Under the pieces are notes generated by a model that searched no databases, was not told where the DNA came from, and saw only the letters and a list, made by a program, of their open reading frames with translations. Below, piece after piece: positions 26,424-36,973 of a stretch of DNA of 64,000 nt. Origin of the DNA: Chitinophagaceae bacterium. GTDB lineage: Bacteria; Bacteroidota; Bacteroidia; Chitinophagales; Chitinophagaceae. The DNA lies in NCBI GenBank assembly GCA_016713965.1, contig JADJOC010000010.1, forward strand, positions 1 through 64,000, written 5' to 3'. How positions within the stretch are numbered: the stretch's first letter is position 1; each line of letters starts with the position of its first letter. The position numbers and the translations under genes are program-made.

Positions 26424-27414
26424 AATACTAGAGTTATAAAATTTTTGGTGGGCAAAAATAGGGTAAAACAGCCAAAAACAGGCAGATAGCCTGGCTTAGT
26501 TTATTAAGTATAAAAAAAAGGCACAATTTATGGGCTGTCAGCAGTTGAATATATTAAAAACATTTGTTCCGGCTATTACAGGCTTCGCTATCGCTTCGGC
26601 CCTCCGCTACGCTGCGGGCCCTCTCCGCCACAGGCGGATCGGCCTTGCATATCCGGCATCCATTGAGCGGTAAATATTTATTCAGCTTTAATTATGTTTT
26701 GCTATAATGTTCAACTCCTACGGAGTTGTGAATGCAATTACATTTTTGCTATAAACATATCGCTCCTACGGAGCTGAATAAATTATCTTTTTTGTTCTAC
26801 TAACATATCGCTCCTACGGAGCTGAATAAATTATCTTTTTTGTTCTACTAGCATATCGCTCCTACGGAGCTGAGAAAATTATCTTTTTTGTTCTACTAAC
26901 ATATCGCTCCTACGGAGCTGAGAAATCTAACCTTAATTATTGTAATCTTATTTTAACAGCAAATTTTTAATTCTTCATTTTTAATTATATCTCCGGCAGC
27001 CTTTGAGCTGTAAATCTTTATTCAACATTTACCTTAGCATAATATAAACATATCGCTCCTGCGGAGCTGAATGAAATAATAATATTTACGAGTTATTTAT
27101 TTTATTATTCACCCACCGCCGGCCTCATAAAAAAGGCGTTAAGAAAATTTGAATATTTGGCGTTAAAAAAGGAAATTAATGTTACTGATGTTGGGCTGTG
27201 TTATTTGCCGGTAAGTTGCATTACAGTTTAGATATGTACTAAAGATGGAACTAATTTAATTTTAGCCAAATATTAAAATTTTTAGCCTTTTTTATGCAGC
27301 CTTGATTTTTTTTGTTACTTTTTTGTATCAAGACAAAAAAGTAAATAGAGAGATAACTAATTGGGAAATATCTTCGAACCAAATATTTATCTTCATAAAA
27401 TTAATTTATGCAAA
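26424..27414. other. Long gene-free region rich in palindromic repeats
   Basis: About 990 bp between hppA and the next gene. It contains GC-rich palindromic patches around 26580-26650 (GGCTTCG, GCTACGCTGCGGGCC), then the CTCC-TAC-GGAG hairpin series at 26712-27067 and AT-rich sequence. No open frame or RNA gene was recognised. Confidence 0.6.
26712..27067. repeat. 48-bp tandem repeat with GCTCC-TAC-GGAGC hairpins
   Basis: Four hairpins start at 26762, 26810, 26858 and 26906, spaced exactly 48 bp. The repeat body reads AAATTATCTTTTTTGTTCTA between hairpins. An outlying upstream copy at 26712 has a changed but still paired stem (CAACTCC/GGAGTTG) and another at 27055 has loop TGC. Paired changes in the stems argue that the fold matters. 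These belong to the REP-like palindromes often seen in Bacteroidota. Confidence 0.8.
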
Positions 27415-27885
27415 ATGGAAATAAAAGGTGATGTAGATTTTTTATATAATTTGAATGGGAGTGGATGGAGCCAGTGCAAGCTGTTTTTAGAAACAGCAGA
27501 GATATCAATTTTTAATACACATATTTTTAATAATCCTATTGAAGAATTAATTTCTGCTATCAATAAAATTTTAAAAGGGGAAGAAAATGTTTCTTTTATT
27601 TGGCACCGGGAGCCAGGTGGGCATAGCTGGAAAATTGTTAAAGATAAAAAGGCAGACATATTAAATATTACAATAGATAAATTTAGTGGAGATGAAATTA
27701 GGAATACAGAAACTCTAGTAGAATTTAAAATAAAAGTCAGGCAGTTTATTATTTTGGTGTATTATCAAATGAAAAAAATAGCAGAATTGTTAAAAGATAA
27801 AAGCTATAATTCCCAAGGAAATAGGAATGAAGATTTTCCTTTTGCAATATTTACTGAAATGGAAAAATTGGTAAATGATAATTAA
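27415..27885 (+). CDS. Unknown soluble protein, 156 residues
   Basis: The start is set at the ATG giving MEIKGDVDFLYNLNGSGWSQ; the longer reading begins with TTG in AT-rich DNA. The sequence alternates strands (GWSQCKLFLETAEISIF) with a helical C-terminus (FKIKVRQFIILVYYQMKKIA). Residues HREPGGHSWKIVKD could be a loop with conserved aromatic and glycine residues. No signal peptide and no recognised family. Its end lies 3 bp from the convergent antiporter gene. Confidence 0.55.
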   Translation: MEIKGDVDFLYNLNGSGWSQCKLFLETAEISIFNTHIFNNPIEELISAINKILKGEENVSFIWHREPGGHSWKIVKDKKADILNITIDKFSGDEIRNTETLVEFKIKVRQFIILVYYQMKKIAELLKDKSYNSQGNRNEDFPFAIFTEMEKLVNDN

Positions 27886-27887
27886 AC

Positions 27888-29158
27888 TCACAATTGTAAC
27901 TGCACTAAAAATACCACCATCCCTGCTGCAAATCCTATTAAAGCCAGCAGGCTAATTTTTTTCAAATACCACATAAAATTAATCTGCTCTATACCCATTA
28001 CTGCTACGCCTGCTGCCGAGCCAATAATAATTGCACTACCACCTGTGCCTGTTGTTAATGCCAGAAACTCCCAAAATGGATGATCGGTTGGGTAAGTGGT
28101 TAAATCGTACATGCCCTGTGATGCCGCTACCAATGGTACATTATCTACCAAAGCAGAAAGCAACCCTAATGAAGTTCCAATTAAATAATCATTTTTTAAA
28201 GTATTGCTAAACGCTGTTGCCAAAATTTTAAGCGTGCCTAAAGATTGTAAAGCAGATACAGCTAATAAGATTCCTAAGAAAAATAAAATACTTGGCGTAT
28301 CTATTTTTGTAAAGCCCTTGCAACAGTGAATTTTTCCATATACTCCGGCTGCTTTTTTTATGCAGCATGGTAATGAGCACCCACATCAATCCTAAAGCCA
28401 GCAACATGCCCATAAATGGAGGAAGGTGTGTAAGGGTTTTAAATACCGGTACAAAAATCAAAAAGCCTATGCCGGCAAAAAGAACAATCTTTCCATCCCT
28501 TTTTCTTTGATTGTACTTGTACCTTGTGGTATAGCATTAAATTTTTACCTCTAAAACGGTAAGCAATAATTATTGCCGGGATGCTGCATGCTGCTATGCT
28601 GGGCAAAATAAGCTGTTTCATAATATTCAACGCAGTAATCTGCCCGCCAATCCAAAGCATGGTGGTAGTAACATCACCCAATGGAGACCATGCGCCACCT
28701 GCATTGGCAGCAATGATAATCATGCCTGCAAACCAAAGCCGGTCTTGTTTGGCAGTTAATAATTTTGAGCATAATGATGTCATAACAATAGCTGTGGTTA
28801 AATTATCCAACAAAGCAGAAAGGAAAAAAGTAAGCACAGCAATGATGACTAAAAGTTTTGTTTTGCTCGTAGTTGTTATGTTTTGTGTAATAATTACAAA
28901 ACCATCATGTGAGTCTATCAATTCTACAATTGTCATAGCGCCCAGCAGGAAAAATAAGATAGATGATATTTCACCAAGGTGGTGCAATAATTCTTCGCTG
29001 ACTGTATGCGGAGACTGGTGCTGTAGCATATAAATTGTCCAGCAGGCTACACCTGTAATTAATGCAGATGCTGCTTTGTTAACATGAAGCTGGTGCTCAA
29101 ATGCAATAGCAATATATCCTATTACAAAAACACTGATAATTAAAATTGTAGATAACAT
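27888..29158 (-). CDS. nhaD: NhaD-type Na+/H+ antiporter (about three frameshifts)
   Basis: Three consecutive frames form one protein of about 425 residues with 11-12 membrane helices. Recognisable NhaD segments: GEISSILFFLLGAMTIVELIDSH, FFLSALLDNLTTAIVMTSL, GAWSPLGDVTTTMLW, DTPSILFFLGILLAVSALQS and GLLSALVDNVPLVAASQGMY, the last with the conserved Asn-Val-Pro. It exchanges cytoplasmic Na+ (or Li+) for external H+. Breaks near 28500, 28355 and 28315 are cured by adding single bases, at least two of them in A runs, so sequencing error is likely. Family sure; symbol by family. Confidence 0.8.
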
Positions 29159-29325
29159 ACTGCCATATTTAGAACCCGAAAATAGTTATTTATATGCTAA
29201 TCATAAAGCCATATAAAAACCTGGTTTTTCTTAAGCTTTTTTACATTACCCATGTCAATCTCTTTTAAAATATTGTTACATTTAACTTTACTAAAAATAA
29301 TTGTTGCGATAATTAATTTATACAA

Positions 29326-29769
29326 ATGAATATTTCCCTGGAAAAAATTGACCTTGAGAACATAAGCGAACTAAAGGTTTCTTATGAAGAAGGTTATTCA
29401 CGAATAACTAACTATCTGAATATTCTCGTAATTAAATACGCTGGGGTATATGGGGTTGGTAGTGGCGGTAACAGTGATGCTACTTTTATGTTTGCAAAAG
29501 CAGCCTTTGCAATAGCGGCTATTGAACCATTTGCAATAATTATTGATTTAACAGATCTTAAATATGTATGGGGTGATCAGCTGGAAATGATTTTTAATAT
29601 ACAAAAGCCTATGGCTCTTATTGTAGGAGAGCATTGCCAGGAAGCTATTGGTACACTTATTCATGGAATAGAAAGTATAGAACCCCCTACAACAATATCC
29701 TGGATTTTTGATAATCTTGAAGATGCTTGGAACTATTTGGAAAACGAAATTGAAAAACAAGCTCAATAG
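29326..29769 (+). CDS. Unknown protein, 147 residues
   Basis: Starts MNISLEKIDLENISELKVSY. The core has an alternating beta/alpha pattern with GVGSGGNSDATFMFAKAAFA followed by PFAIIIDLTDLKYVWGDQLE, then ALIVGEHCQEAIG. The hydrophobic strand IIIDLTDL at mid-length recalls STAS-type folds, but this is only a resemblance. No signal peptide. A separate transcription unit between the antiporter and the envelope cluster. Confidence 0.6.
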   Translation: MNISLEKIDLENISELKVSYEEGYSRITNYLNILVIKYAGVYGVGSGGNSDATFMFAKAAFAIAAIEPFAIIIDLTDLKYVWGDQLEMIFNIQKPMALIVGEHCQEAIGTLIHGIESIEPPTTISWIFDNLEDAWNYLENEIEKQAQ

Positions 29770-29955
29770 CAATTCATCTGATGAATGGCTGCTGGATAGT
29801 AGCGGAAATACTTTTGCAGCTTAGCTTTGCGGGCCGGGCAAAAGATTGCAGCGTATAGCCGGAACCGAAGGTGAATAAAGGTATGAAGCTGATAGCCCCA
29901 AATTGTATTTTGTTTGAATAAATATTTGGTCAGACGGAGCCCGTCAGACCATGGG
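29770..29955. repeat. Intergenic region with inverted repeat
   Basis: Contains GGTCAGACGG-AGC-CCGTCAGACC near 29922-29944, an inverted repeat with one mismatched pair, between two convergent genes. It may terminate both transcripts or be a mobile-repeat remnant. Confidence 0.4.
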
Positions 29956-31604
29956 TTATTCAAATAACTCCAGTTTATTTTTAGGCCTCCTGTTATCGAG
30001 CCATTTGTAATTGGTAAGGTATTTTTTATCTGCAGGTATTTGGTTGATGGGGTACATTACACCATCTACATTATTTATAAATTTTACTTTGTTCAATTCT
30101 TTTTTTACAAAAAAAGCGTCTATCACATCACCGCTGCTCCTGTTCATGCCTACATATGCGCTGTCATCGTCCTGCGGATAAAAAATGCTTTCGGCCGGTG
30201 AGCCTTTTGCCCTAGCATAATCAATATTACCCTCTTTAAAATATGCGTTTAAAGTACGGCCGGCTATTTGGTTATACATGGCTTCGTTAGCTTTATTGAT
30301 CACAATACCATTATTAAAAACATATAATCTTTCGGGCTTTTTATTTTGGGTGTACAGGTGCATGGTATCTCCGGTAATTTGTGTGTTGCCATTCCAGGCC
30401 ACAGGCCCGTCAAATAATTTAAAAGTAGAATCAATATTGGAGTAATGAAGGCTATCGCTTACGGCTTGCAGGGAGTCGTTAAAAATGCGTACATGATGAA
30501 AGGCAATGAAGTAACGCAAAGCCGTATCCGAAAGTTTGGCTGGAGAAATATTTCTTACCGTATCATTTCCATTAATTTGTATTTGCCCGGCAGCATCATA
30601 TTTGCTTACACCGCTGAACAATGTATCAGCTGCAATATAAGTGCTGTCGTTATCCCTGTATAAAATCATTACCGGTTTTCTTGTTGCCAAAAAAGAATTT
30701 TCTTTTTTATTCAGTAAAATCTGGTTGCCCAATACGGTTACGTTATTAGTACTGTCTACCAGTTTTGCATTGCCTTCCATTTGTACCAGCCCCGTTTTAT
30801 CTTCCAAGGCAATCCTGTCTGCAATGCCAAAGCGGGTACTGTCTCTAAAAGAAGTACGGTCATAAAAAATCGCTTCTCCAGTTTTTAAATTGTAAGTGCC
30901 TGACTTGGTATCTACAATTCCGTTTTTACTTTTGATCCGTGTAGGCGCAATGAAGTAGCTACCTGAGTTTGTGTGTTAAATAATAGGCTATCAGAAACTA
31001 TATCGTACTTGGGATCTGTAAGTCGTACATTTTTTTTAAAATATACATCTTTAGTATCGGCATAGTAAACACCATTAGCGCTGGTAAGTACGGTATTCTC
31101 ATTGACTATCCTGCCACCGTTTTTATAGATGCCGATATTTGTACGTAAATTATATTCCAGCTCATCAGTATATAGTGTGCCTTTTTTATCAGTAAGGCGT
31201 ACGTTCTTCTTTAAAAAAGCAGTCCTGTCAACTGCCAGGTATTTTAAATAACTGGCGTAGGTGTGGATGCTGTCATTATTATTGATATGAATATTGCCAA
31301 AAGCTTCTACGAGATTTGTTTTCCTGTTAATAATTACACTGTCGCAATAAAAGGTAGTGGTTCCTTCTTTCATTATTACACTGCCGGCAGCTGTTTCTAC
31401 AGATGTGGCAGAATCTATTTGCTTCTGGCGTAAGTTTTTGCTTTGTACTATTTGTATTACCCGTACTGTATCTGTTGAAGGCAATGATGGCAACGGAGCT
31501 TGTGCATGAACTTTTGTACTGCCCATTACCATTAAAATGCAGGTACAAACAGAGACTATAAATTTCAATGCTGCTGTACGTTTTTTATAAAAATTATTGA
31601 TCAT
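29956..31604 (-). CDS. OstA-like LPS transport-related protein (one frameshift)
   Basis: Joined, the product is about 545 residues. A signal peptide (residues 1-35, ending VHAQA) leads to repeated short beta-strand units of the OstA/LptA type: GSVIMKEGTTTFYCDSVIIN, NLVEAFGNIHINNNDSIHTY, GIYKNGGRIVNENTVLTSA. Such proteins stack as a periplasmic beta-jellyroll that carries LPS between membranes. The break lies near 30945, where a third T in GCTACTTCATTG would restore ATFIAPTRIKSKNG. It is longer than proteobacterial LptA (about 180 residues), as usual for the Bacteroidota OstA-like type. It overlaps the MlaD-like gene by 11 bp, so the two are coupled. Confidence 0.75.
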
Positions 31605-32622
31605 TTACATTTTTGATAATATATGGTGCATCTAAAGTATCGGGTAATGGAACACTAAGCGGAGCACTGTTATTTTTTTTTCCAAATACTGAAACAGAAA
31701 CATATCTTTTTGGGTTTGTCCTGATATCATCCAATAAAAGATTAAGCTTGTTGGCAGTAGAAGCCAGGTTTTCATATACTCTTGTATCGTTTAGCAGCAT
31801 ACCTATGGTACCATCTTTATTGTTAAGCTTGGCTACTGAATTTTTTAATTCATTAATGGTATTATCTAATGAGGCTAATGTTTTTTCCAAATCAAGCTTT
31901 GCAAAATTGGTGGTAGTTTTATCGAGGTTATCCATCACCTGGGTGATTTTTTCATTATTATTTGCCAGGTTACCTGTAAATGCACTTACATGGTCTAATG
32001 TTTTGGCAAGAGAACCTGTTTGTGTATTTAATAATGTTTGTAATGATGATGATGATGCAGTTAATGAATAACTGGTTTGACTTAAGTTGGCGAGCATTGC
32101 CTGTATATTATTTTTTGCTGCAGGGTCCATAATTGAGCTTAAGGATATCAATACGGTATCTAACGCTCTTACTGTATTGGCTACTTCGGCTAGTACAGGA
32201 TCAAGCTTTTGCATGGCAGCATCTATAAAGCTTGCACTGGTATCTGTTTGTATTTTCGCATTGTTTTTTAAATATTCTGTTGCATTACCGAGCTTAATTT
32301 CAATTGAAGTTGCGCCTAACGGATTTGGGCGTATATAAGCTACAGAGTTGATTGGGATATTTACTTCTTTAGTAAGGTTCATTTTTACTATAATTTTTTT
32401 CATGTCCATAGAATTCTCTATGCCATAAACTGCACCTATCTGCATACCATTTACCATTACAGCATTACTGTTTAGTAAACCTTGAATATTAGTAAATTCA
32501 CCATTGATGATAGTTTTGCTGCTAAACAAATTTTTGCCTTTCAAAAAAGTTAAGCCAAGGACAAGTATTGTAATTGCAGCAGCAGTTAAAACCCCGATTT
32601 TTGTTTCGTTAGATATTTTCAT
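31594..32622 (-). CDS. MlaD/MCE family protein
   Basis: 342 residues from MKISNETKIGVLTAAAITIL (start at 32622, not the upstream in-frame codon). One N-terminal membrane helix, then an MCE domain (about 35-120) with GLLNSNAVMVNGMQIGAVYG and YIRPNPLGATSIEIKLG. The rest is a long helical coiled region (SLTASSSSLQTLLNTQTGSL, KLNNKDGTIGMLLNDTRVYE). MCE proteins form hexameric rings that bind lipids and shuttle phospholipids across the periplasm. It lies between the amidase and the OstA-like gene, an arrangement consistent with an envelope-maintenance operon. Confidence 0.85.
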   Translation of the reverse strand: MKISNETKIGVLTAAAITILVLGLTFLKGKNLFSSKTIINGEFTNIQGLLNSNAVMVNGMQIGAVYGIENSMDMKKIIVKMNLTKEVNIPINSVAYIRPNPLGATSIEIKLGNATEYLKNNAKIQTDTSASFIDAAMQKLDPVLAEVANTVRALDTVLISLSSIMDPAAKNNIQAMLANLSQTSYSLTASSSSLQTLLNTQTGSLAKTLDHVSAFTGNLANNNEKITQVMDNLDKTTTNFAKLDLEKTLASLDNTINELKNSVAKLNNKDGTIGMLLNDTRVYENLASTANKLNLLLDDIRTNPKRYVSVSVFGKKNNSAPLSVPLPDTLDAPYIIKNVNDQ

Positions 32623-32733
32623 TAGTAAGTAATTATTTAATAAATTAATACTTAAAATTATTTTATAAAGTAGCATTAATTTATTTAAGTATATAATTTA
32701 TGGAACTTATATTATATACTGATAAATTAATAA

Positions 32734-34076
32734 TTATTGTTTTAATACAAACTTTACGGACTCATTATTTTTTAAATCAGCAGATAACCTGACTTCATGC
32801 TGGGAAAAGCCATCGGTTATAATCATCAGTGCTGTATTGGGTGAAATATCACCTAAATTATTTGCAAATAAAACCATCTCGTTGGTTTTGCCATCTTGCA
32901 ATGTTATATCAAAACTTATTGGTTTATCTGTTAATGATTTATTATCCACTATCAAATCTTTATTGAAAAAAACAGATACTATATCATTATCAATTTCGCC
33001 ATCGTCGTACAGAGCTACTTTTATTTTATTGCTTTTTACCTCTAATATTTGTATATTTTTTGATGGCCTGCCTTGTACCAATATGCTCGTATCTGTAATA
33101 GCCTTATTATCTTCTATGACTATATCACCGGTTTTATTAGAATGTTCTACCAGTTCTTTATACTTTTTTACCGCCTGGGTAATAGCCTCAGCCAACTCCT
33201 GCTGGCCTTTTTCACTATTTAAATAACGCTCATCTTCATAATTATTAATAAAACCTGTTTCAACTAAAATGGCAGGCATATTTGTTGCCTGCAATACCCA
33301 GATGCCTACCTGGCGTTGGTTTACCCCTAATGCAGGCCGGCCTGTAAATTCTACCTGCTGGTTTACCAATTTGGCCAATATATCGCTTTTTTCCTGGAAC
33401 CGCTTTGCATAAAGTTGTGCTTTAATCCTTCCTTCATTAGAATTAAAATCAATTTTGTTATAAGTGGAATCACTGCCTGCTTCTATCTCAAACTCTCCTT
33501 CCTCTTTCATAATTGCTTTAAGCTTGTCACTTGTTTTATGTGCGGCAAATATCCATACGCTTGTACCGCTTCTTTGTAAGGGCATTTTAAAACTCTGGTA
33601 CACAGCTTCTTCTACCTGGAAAGGTGTCTTTTTAACTTTTTTCTTTTTCCTTTACCGGTAACAGTTGTTTTGTACCGGGTTACCATTTTTGTTCCTATCT
33701 GGCGTGTGCCGGTTTTAAGTGGCCCGCTGTCTGCATGTATGCAAAGAAATAAATCCCCTTTATTTGAATTGGCGATGTTAGCTTTTTCGGGCGGTTTTTG
33801 ATAAATATCTGTAGTCCTGGTAGGGATAACTTTTACACCAGGTAATTGTTTTTGAAGTTCGGCTACTAATTTTTTTGATATGGCAAGTGTTACATCTTTC
33901 TCTTTAGAACGTAAAGAATTTTCATATTGCCCTACTGCCCCGGCATCAGAACCACCGTGTCCGGCATCTACTATTATTGTTTTTATCTTTTTAGAAACCT
34001 GTGCAGTAAGCGGGTTAAAATTTAACAGGCCTGTACTAAAAAAAAATATAAATAAACCCAATTTGTTTTTCAACAT
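32734..34076 (-). CDS. N-acetylmuramoyl-L-alanine amidase (one frameshift)
   Basis: Joined length about 445 residues. A signal peptide is followed by an Amidase_3 domain: IIVDAGHGGSDAGAVG with the zinc-binding His, KGDLFLCIHADSG with the second His, and late MPAILVETGFINNYEDE with the catalytic Glu. It cleaves the amide between MurNAc and the peptide stem in the periplasm. The break is near 33645 in GGAAAAAG; six As would restore KKKVKKTPFQVEEAV. A C-terminal domain of about 130 residues after the catalytic part has no recognised family. Last upstream gene of the minus-strand envelope cluster, divergent from the LptD-like gene. Confidence 0.8.
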
Positions 34077-34144
34077 TATTAAATAATTTTTATCCGGTAG
34101 TAAGTATTATATAAAGATTCACAAAATCATTCTGTTTTAATGGC

Positions 34145-34152
34145 TATTTTTG
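34145..34152 (+). promoter_or_regulatory. Candidate -7 element of the LptD-like gene
   Basis: TATTTTTG matches the Bacteroidota TAnnTTTG consensus and lies 12 bp before the ATG at 34165. The -33 region is weak. Confidence 0.45.
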
Positions 34153-34164
34153 CCACATTGAGCT

Positions 34165-36845
34165 ATGAACCAACTGTACAAAGGTAAGGCAAAAAATATT
34201 TTGATATTGTTATCATTACTTGTGTTATTGGGCACAACTGTATATGGCAATGGTATCAATAGCAGCTTCAATAATTTTCACATTACTTTAACTACAGATA
34301 CAATTCCTATTGTAAATAACCCGGACTCAAATAGCAATTTAGCGCCTCTTTCTAAAGTAGCTAATACCAGAGATACAATCCCGGTAACCGATACATTCTC
34401 TTTTAAAAAATCTGCAAGTGGTTTAGATGCCCCGGTAACCTATCATGCTGATGATTCTATGATATTGGATGTGCCAACAAAAAAAATAATTCTATATGGC
34501 AAGGAAACAAAAGTAAAGTATACAGATAATGAATTGATTGCACCTCATATCGAATTTGACCAACGGACTAACCTGGTATCTGCTTATTTGACAAAAGATA
34601 GTTTAGGGGAAGTGATTTCATATCCTACTTTTTTGCAGGCTGATTTCAAAACAGTAAGCGATAGTATACGTTTTAATATGAAGACCGGTAAGGGCCTTAC
34701 TAAAGGCACATATACCAGGCAAGGCGAAATGTATGTATATGGTGAAAAAATAAAAAAGGCAGACAGCGCAGTTTTTTATGCGCTAAATGGAAGATTTACA
34801 ACTTGTAATTTAGATACGCCACATTTTGCGTTTGTAAGTAAAAAAATAAAATTCATCAATAAAAAAATGGCATTTACGGGGCCTGTACACCCGGAGGTAG
34901 AGGGAGTGCCTTTGCCGGTTGTTTTTCCTTTTGGTATTTATCCTTTACAGCAGGGAAGACATTCTGGTTTTTTGGCACCAACATTTACTGCCAATGACCA
35001 ATTAGGATTGGCATTGGAAGGGCTGGGGTATTATAAAATTTTAAGTGATAATTGGGATATTGTTGCCAGGGGTACATTGTATAGTTATGGCGGGTGGACT
35101 TTTAATGCAAGCCCAAGGTATGTAAAGCGTTACCGGTACCAGGGCAGCCTGGGGTTGGATGTACAACATTTTAAGGATATAGATAAAGCGGGCCAGCGTA
35201 GCTTAATGTAAGATGGTCACATAGTGCAGATACCAAATCCAGACCCGGTGTTACTTTTAGCGCTAACCTGAATGCAGGCAGCAGTAAGTTTAATGAGCAG
35301 GTTCCCAATAGTCCGCAACGAAATTTCACTAACCAGTTAAATTCTTCTATCACATACGCTAAGGTATGGAAAGATAAGCCCTACAATATTAGTGTAAGCG
35401 CTAATCACAACCAAAATACTGCATTGCGGTTAGTAAATCTTAATTTACCCGATGTAGCTTTTAATGTAAACACTATTAATCCTTTTAGAAGACAAGAAGT
35501 AATAGGAACTTTAAAATGGTATGAAAATATTGGTATCGCTCTTAACTCAAACGTAAGAAGCCTTACCAGTTTTTATGATACAGCCAGAAATGTTTTGGGT
35601 CAGGTAATGGATAATTTCCAATGGGGTGCAAGCCATAATGTACCGCTTACTTTATCATTGCCACAAGTAGGTGCTTTTCAGTTTTCGCCTACCATTGGTT
35701 ACCAGGAAAAATGGTACCAGAAACAATTTAGGCGCCAATGGAACGATAATACCAATAAAGTAGATACTATTATGAAAGAAGGATTTTTCAGTGCCCGGGA
35801 AATGTCTTTCGGCATGGGCGCCACTACCCGTATTTTTGGTACATTTGGATTTAATAAAAAAAGTAAAGTGCAGGCCATACGGCACGAAATTCGCCCAAGC
35901 ATGTCCGTTAGTTACCGGCCGGATTTGAATAAAAGTAATTATTATAATGCCCGTGTAAATGAGCAGAATGACAGCAGCCGGTTTTCCTTATACGATGGCA
36001 GTGTTTTTGGTGCATTCAGCGAGGGTAAATTCGGGGGTATTACTTTTGGTTTGGATAATAATATTCAAATGAAAGTGCGTAACAGGAAAGATACTACCGA
36101 GGGTGCCGTAAAAAAAATAAGCCTGATTGACGGATTAAGTATAAATGGCAGTTACAATTTTTTAAGAGATTCATTTAAACTTGATCCATTAAGCATTTCA
36201 TTCAGGAGTAACATCCTGGATAAAATAAACATTACCGGTAATGCTACAATTGATCCGTATTTAACCAATAGCTCGGGCAATAGGATTAATCAATTGGTAT
36301 GGACTGACAGGCCTTTTTCATTAGGCTCATTAACAGGTGGTAACATTGCTTTACAAAGTAGTTTTAAAGGCGGGGATAAAAGTAAGCAGGGTATCAGCGA
36401 ACGAAATGCACAAATGCAAAATGTTAATGACCCTTTACTTGACCCTTACCAGCAGGAAGCTGCTTACTTAAGAAATAATCCTGCTGAGTATACTGATTTC
36501 AGTATTCCGTGGAGTATTAATTTTTCTTATGCACTTAATTTTCAACGGTTTCGTAAGGTAGATTTGAGTGGTTTTGAAACTGTATTTTCTCAGAATGCTA
36601 ACTGGAATGGCACATTAAATTTAACGCCTAAGTGGCAAATAGGTGTAAATGGCTTTTATAATATTACTGAAAAAGAGTTAGGTACGATTAGTATTTCCCT
36701 GGCCCGTGAAATGCATTGCTGGCAGATGGCTATTAATATATCACCAGTAGGGCGGTACAGGTTTTTTAATATCAGTATTAGTCCAAAATCAAATTTGCTG
36801 CGTGACCTTAAGGTTAACCGGACAAGATATTTTTATGATTTATAA
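34165..36845 (+). CDS. LptD-like outer-membrane LPS assembly protein (one frameshift)
   Basis: Repaired length about 890 residues. A signal peptide (residues 1-30) precedes an OstA-like jellyroll (HADDSMILDVPTKKIILYGK, RTNLVSAYLTKD), then the conserved junction PLPVVFPFGIYPLQQGRHSG and a long beta-barrel of alternating amphipathic strands ending in a C-terminal aromatic (YFYDL). It inserts LPS into the outer membrane. The reading frame shifts near 35203 (GQRSLM then stop); the next frame continues LNVRWSHSADTKSRPG. A working copy is normally needed for viability, which argues the indel is a sequence error. It is divergent from the OstA-like, MlaD-like and amidase cluster. Confidence 0.8.
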
Positions 36846-36877
36846 ATATTTTATTTCAGAAGAAATAAAATATTTTG
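36844..36877 (+). terminator. Terminator of the LptD-like gene
   Basis: AAATATTTTATTTC and GAAATAAAATATTT (36844-36857, 36862-36875) form a perfect 14-bp stem around AGAA, directly after the stop codon. AT-rich, as common in this group. Confidence 0.6.
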
Positions 36878-36973
36878 TTACCGGCATTAAACCCTCGTGC
36901 AGCAGATGTGGCGACGCTCCGTTCAGCTGTTGTACTGCTATTTAGCTTTTATTTATTTATTAATAAGAGCATA

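Noticed and set aside
26712..27067. CRISPR-like regular spacing of repeats
   Set aside because: The 48-bp period includes near-identical spacers as well as repeats, so it is a simple tandem repeat, and no cas gene is present.
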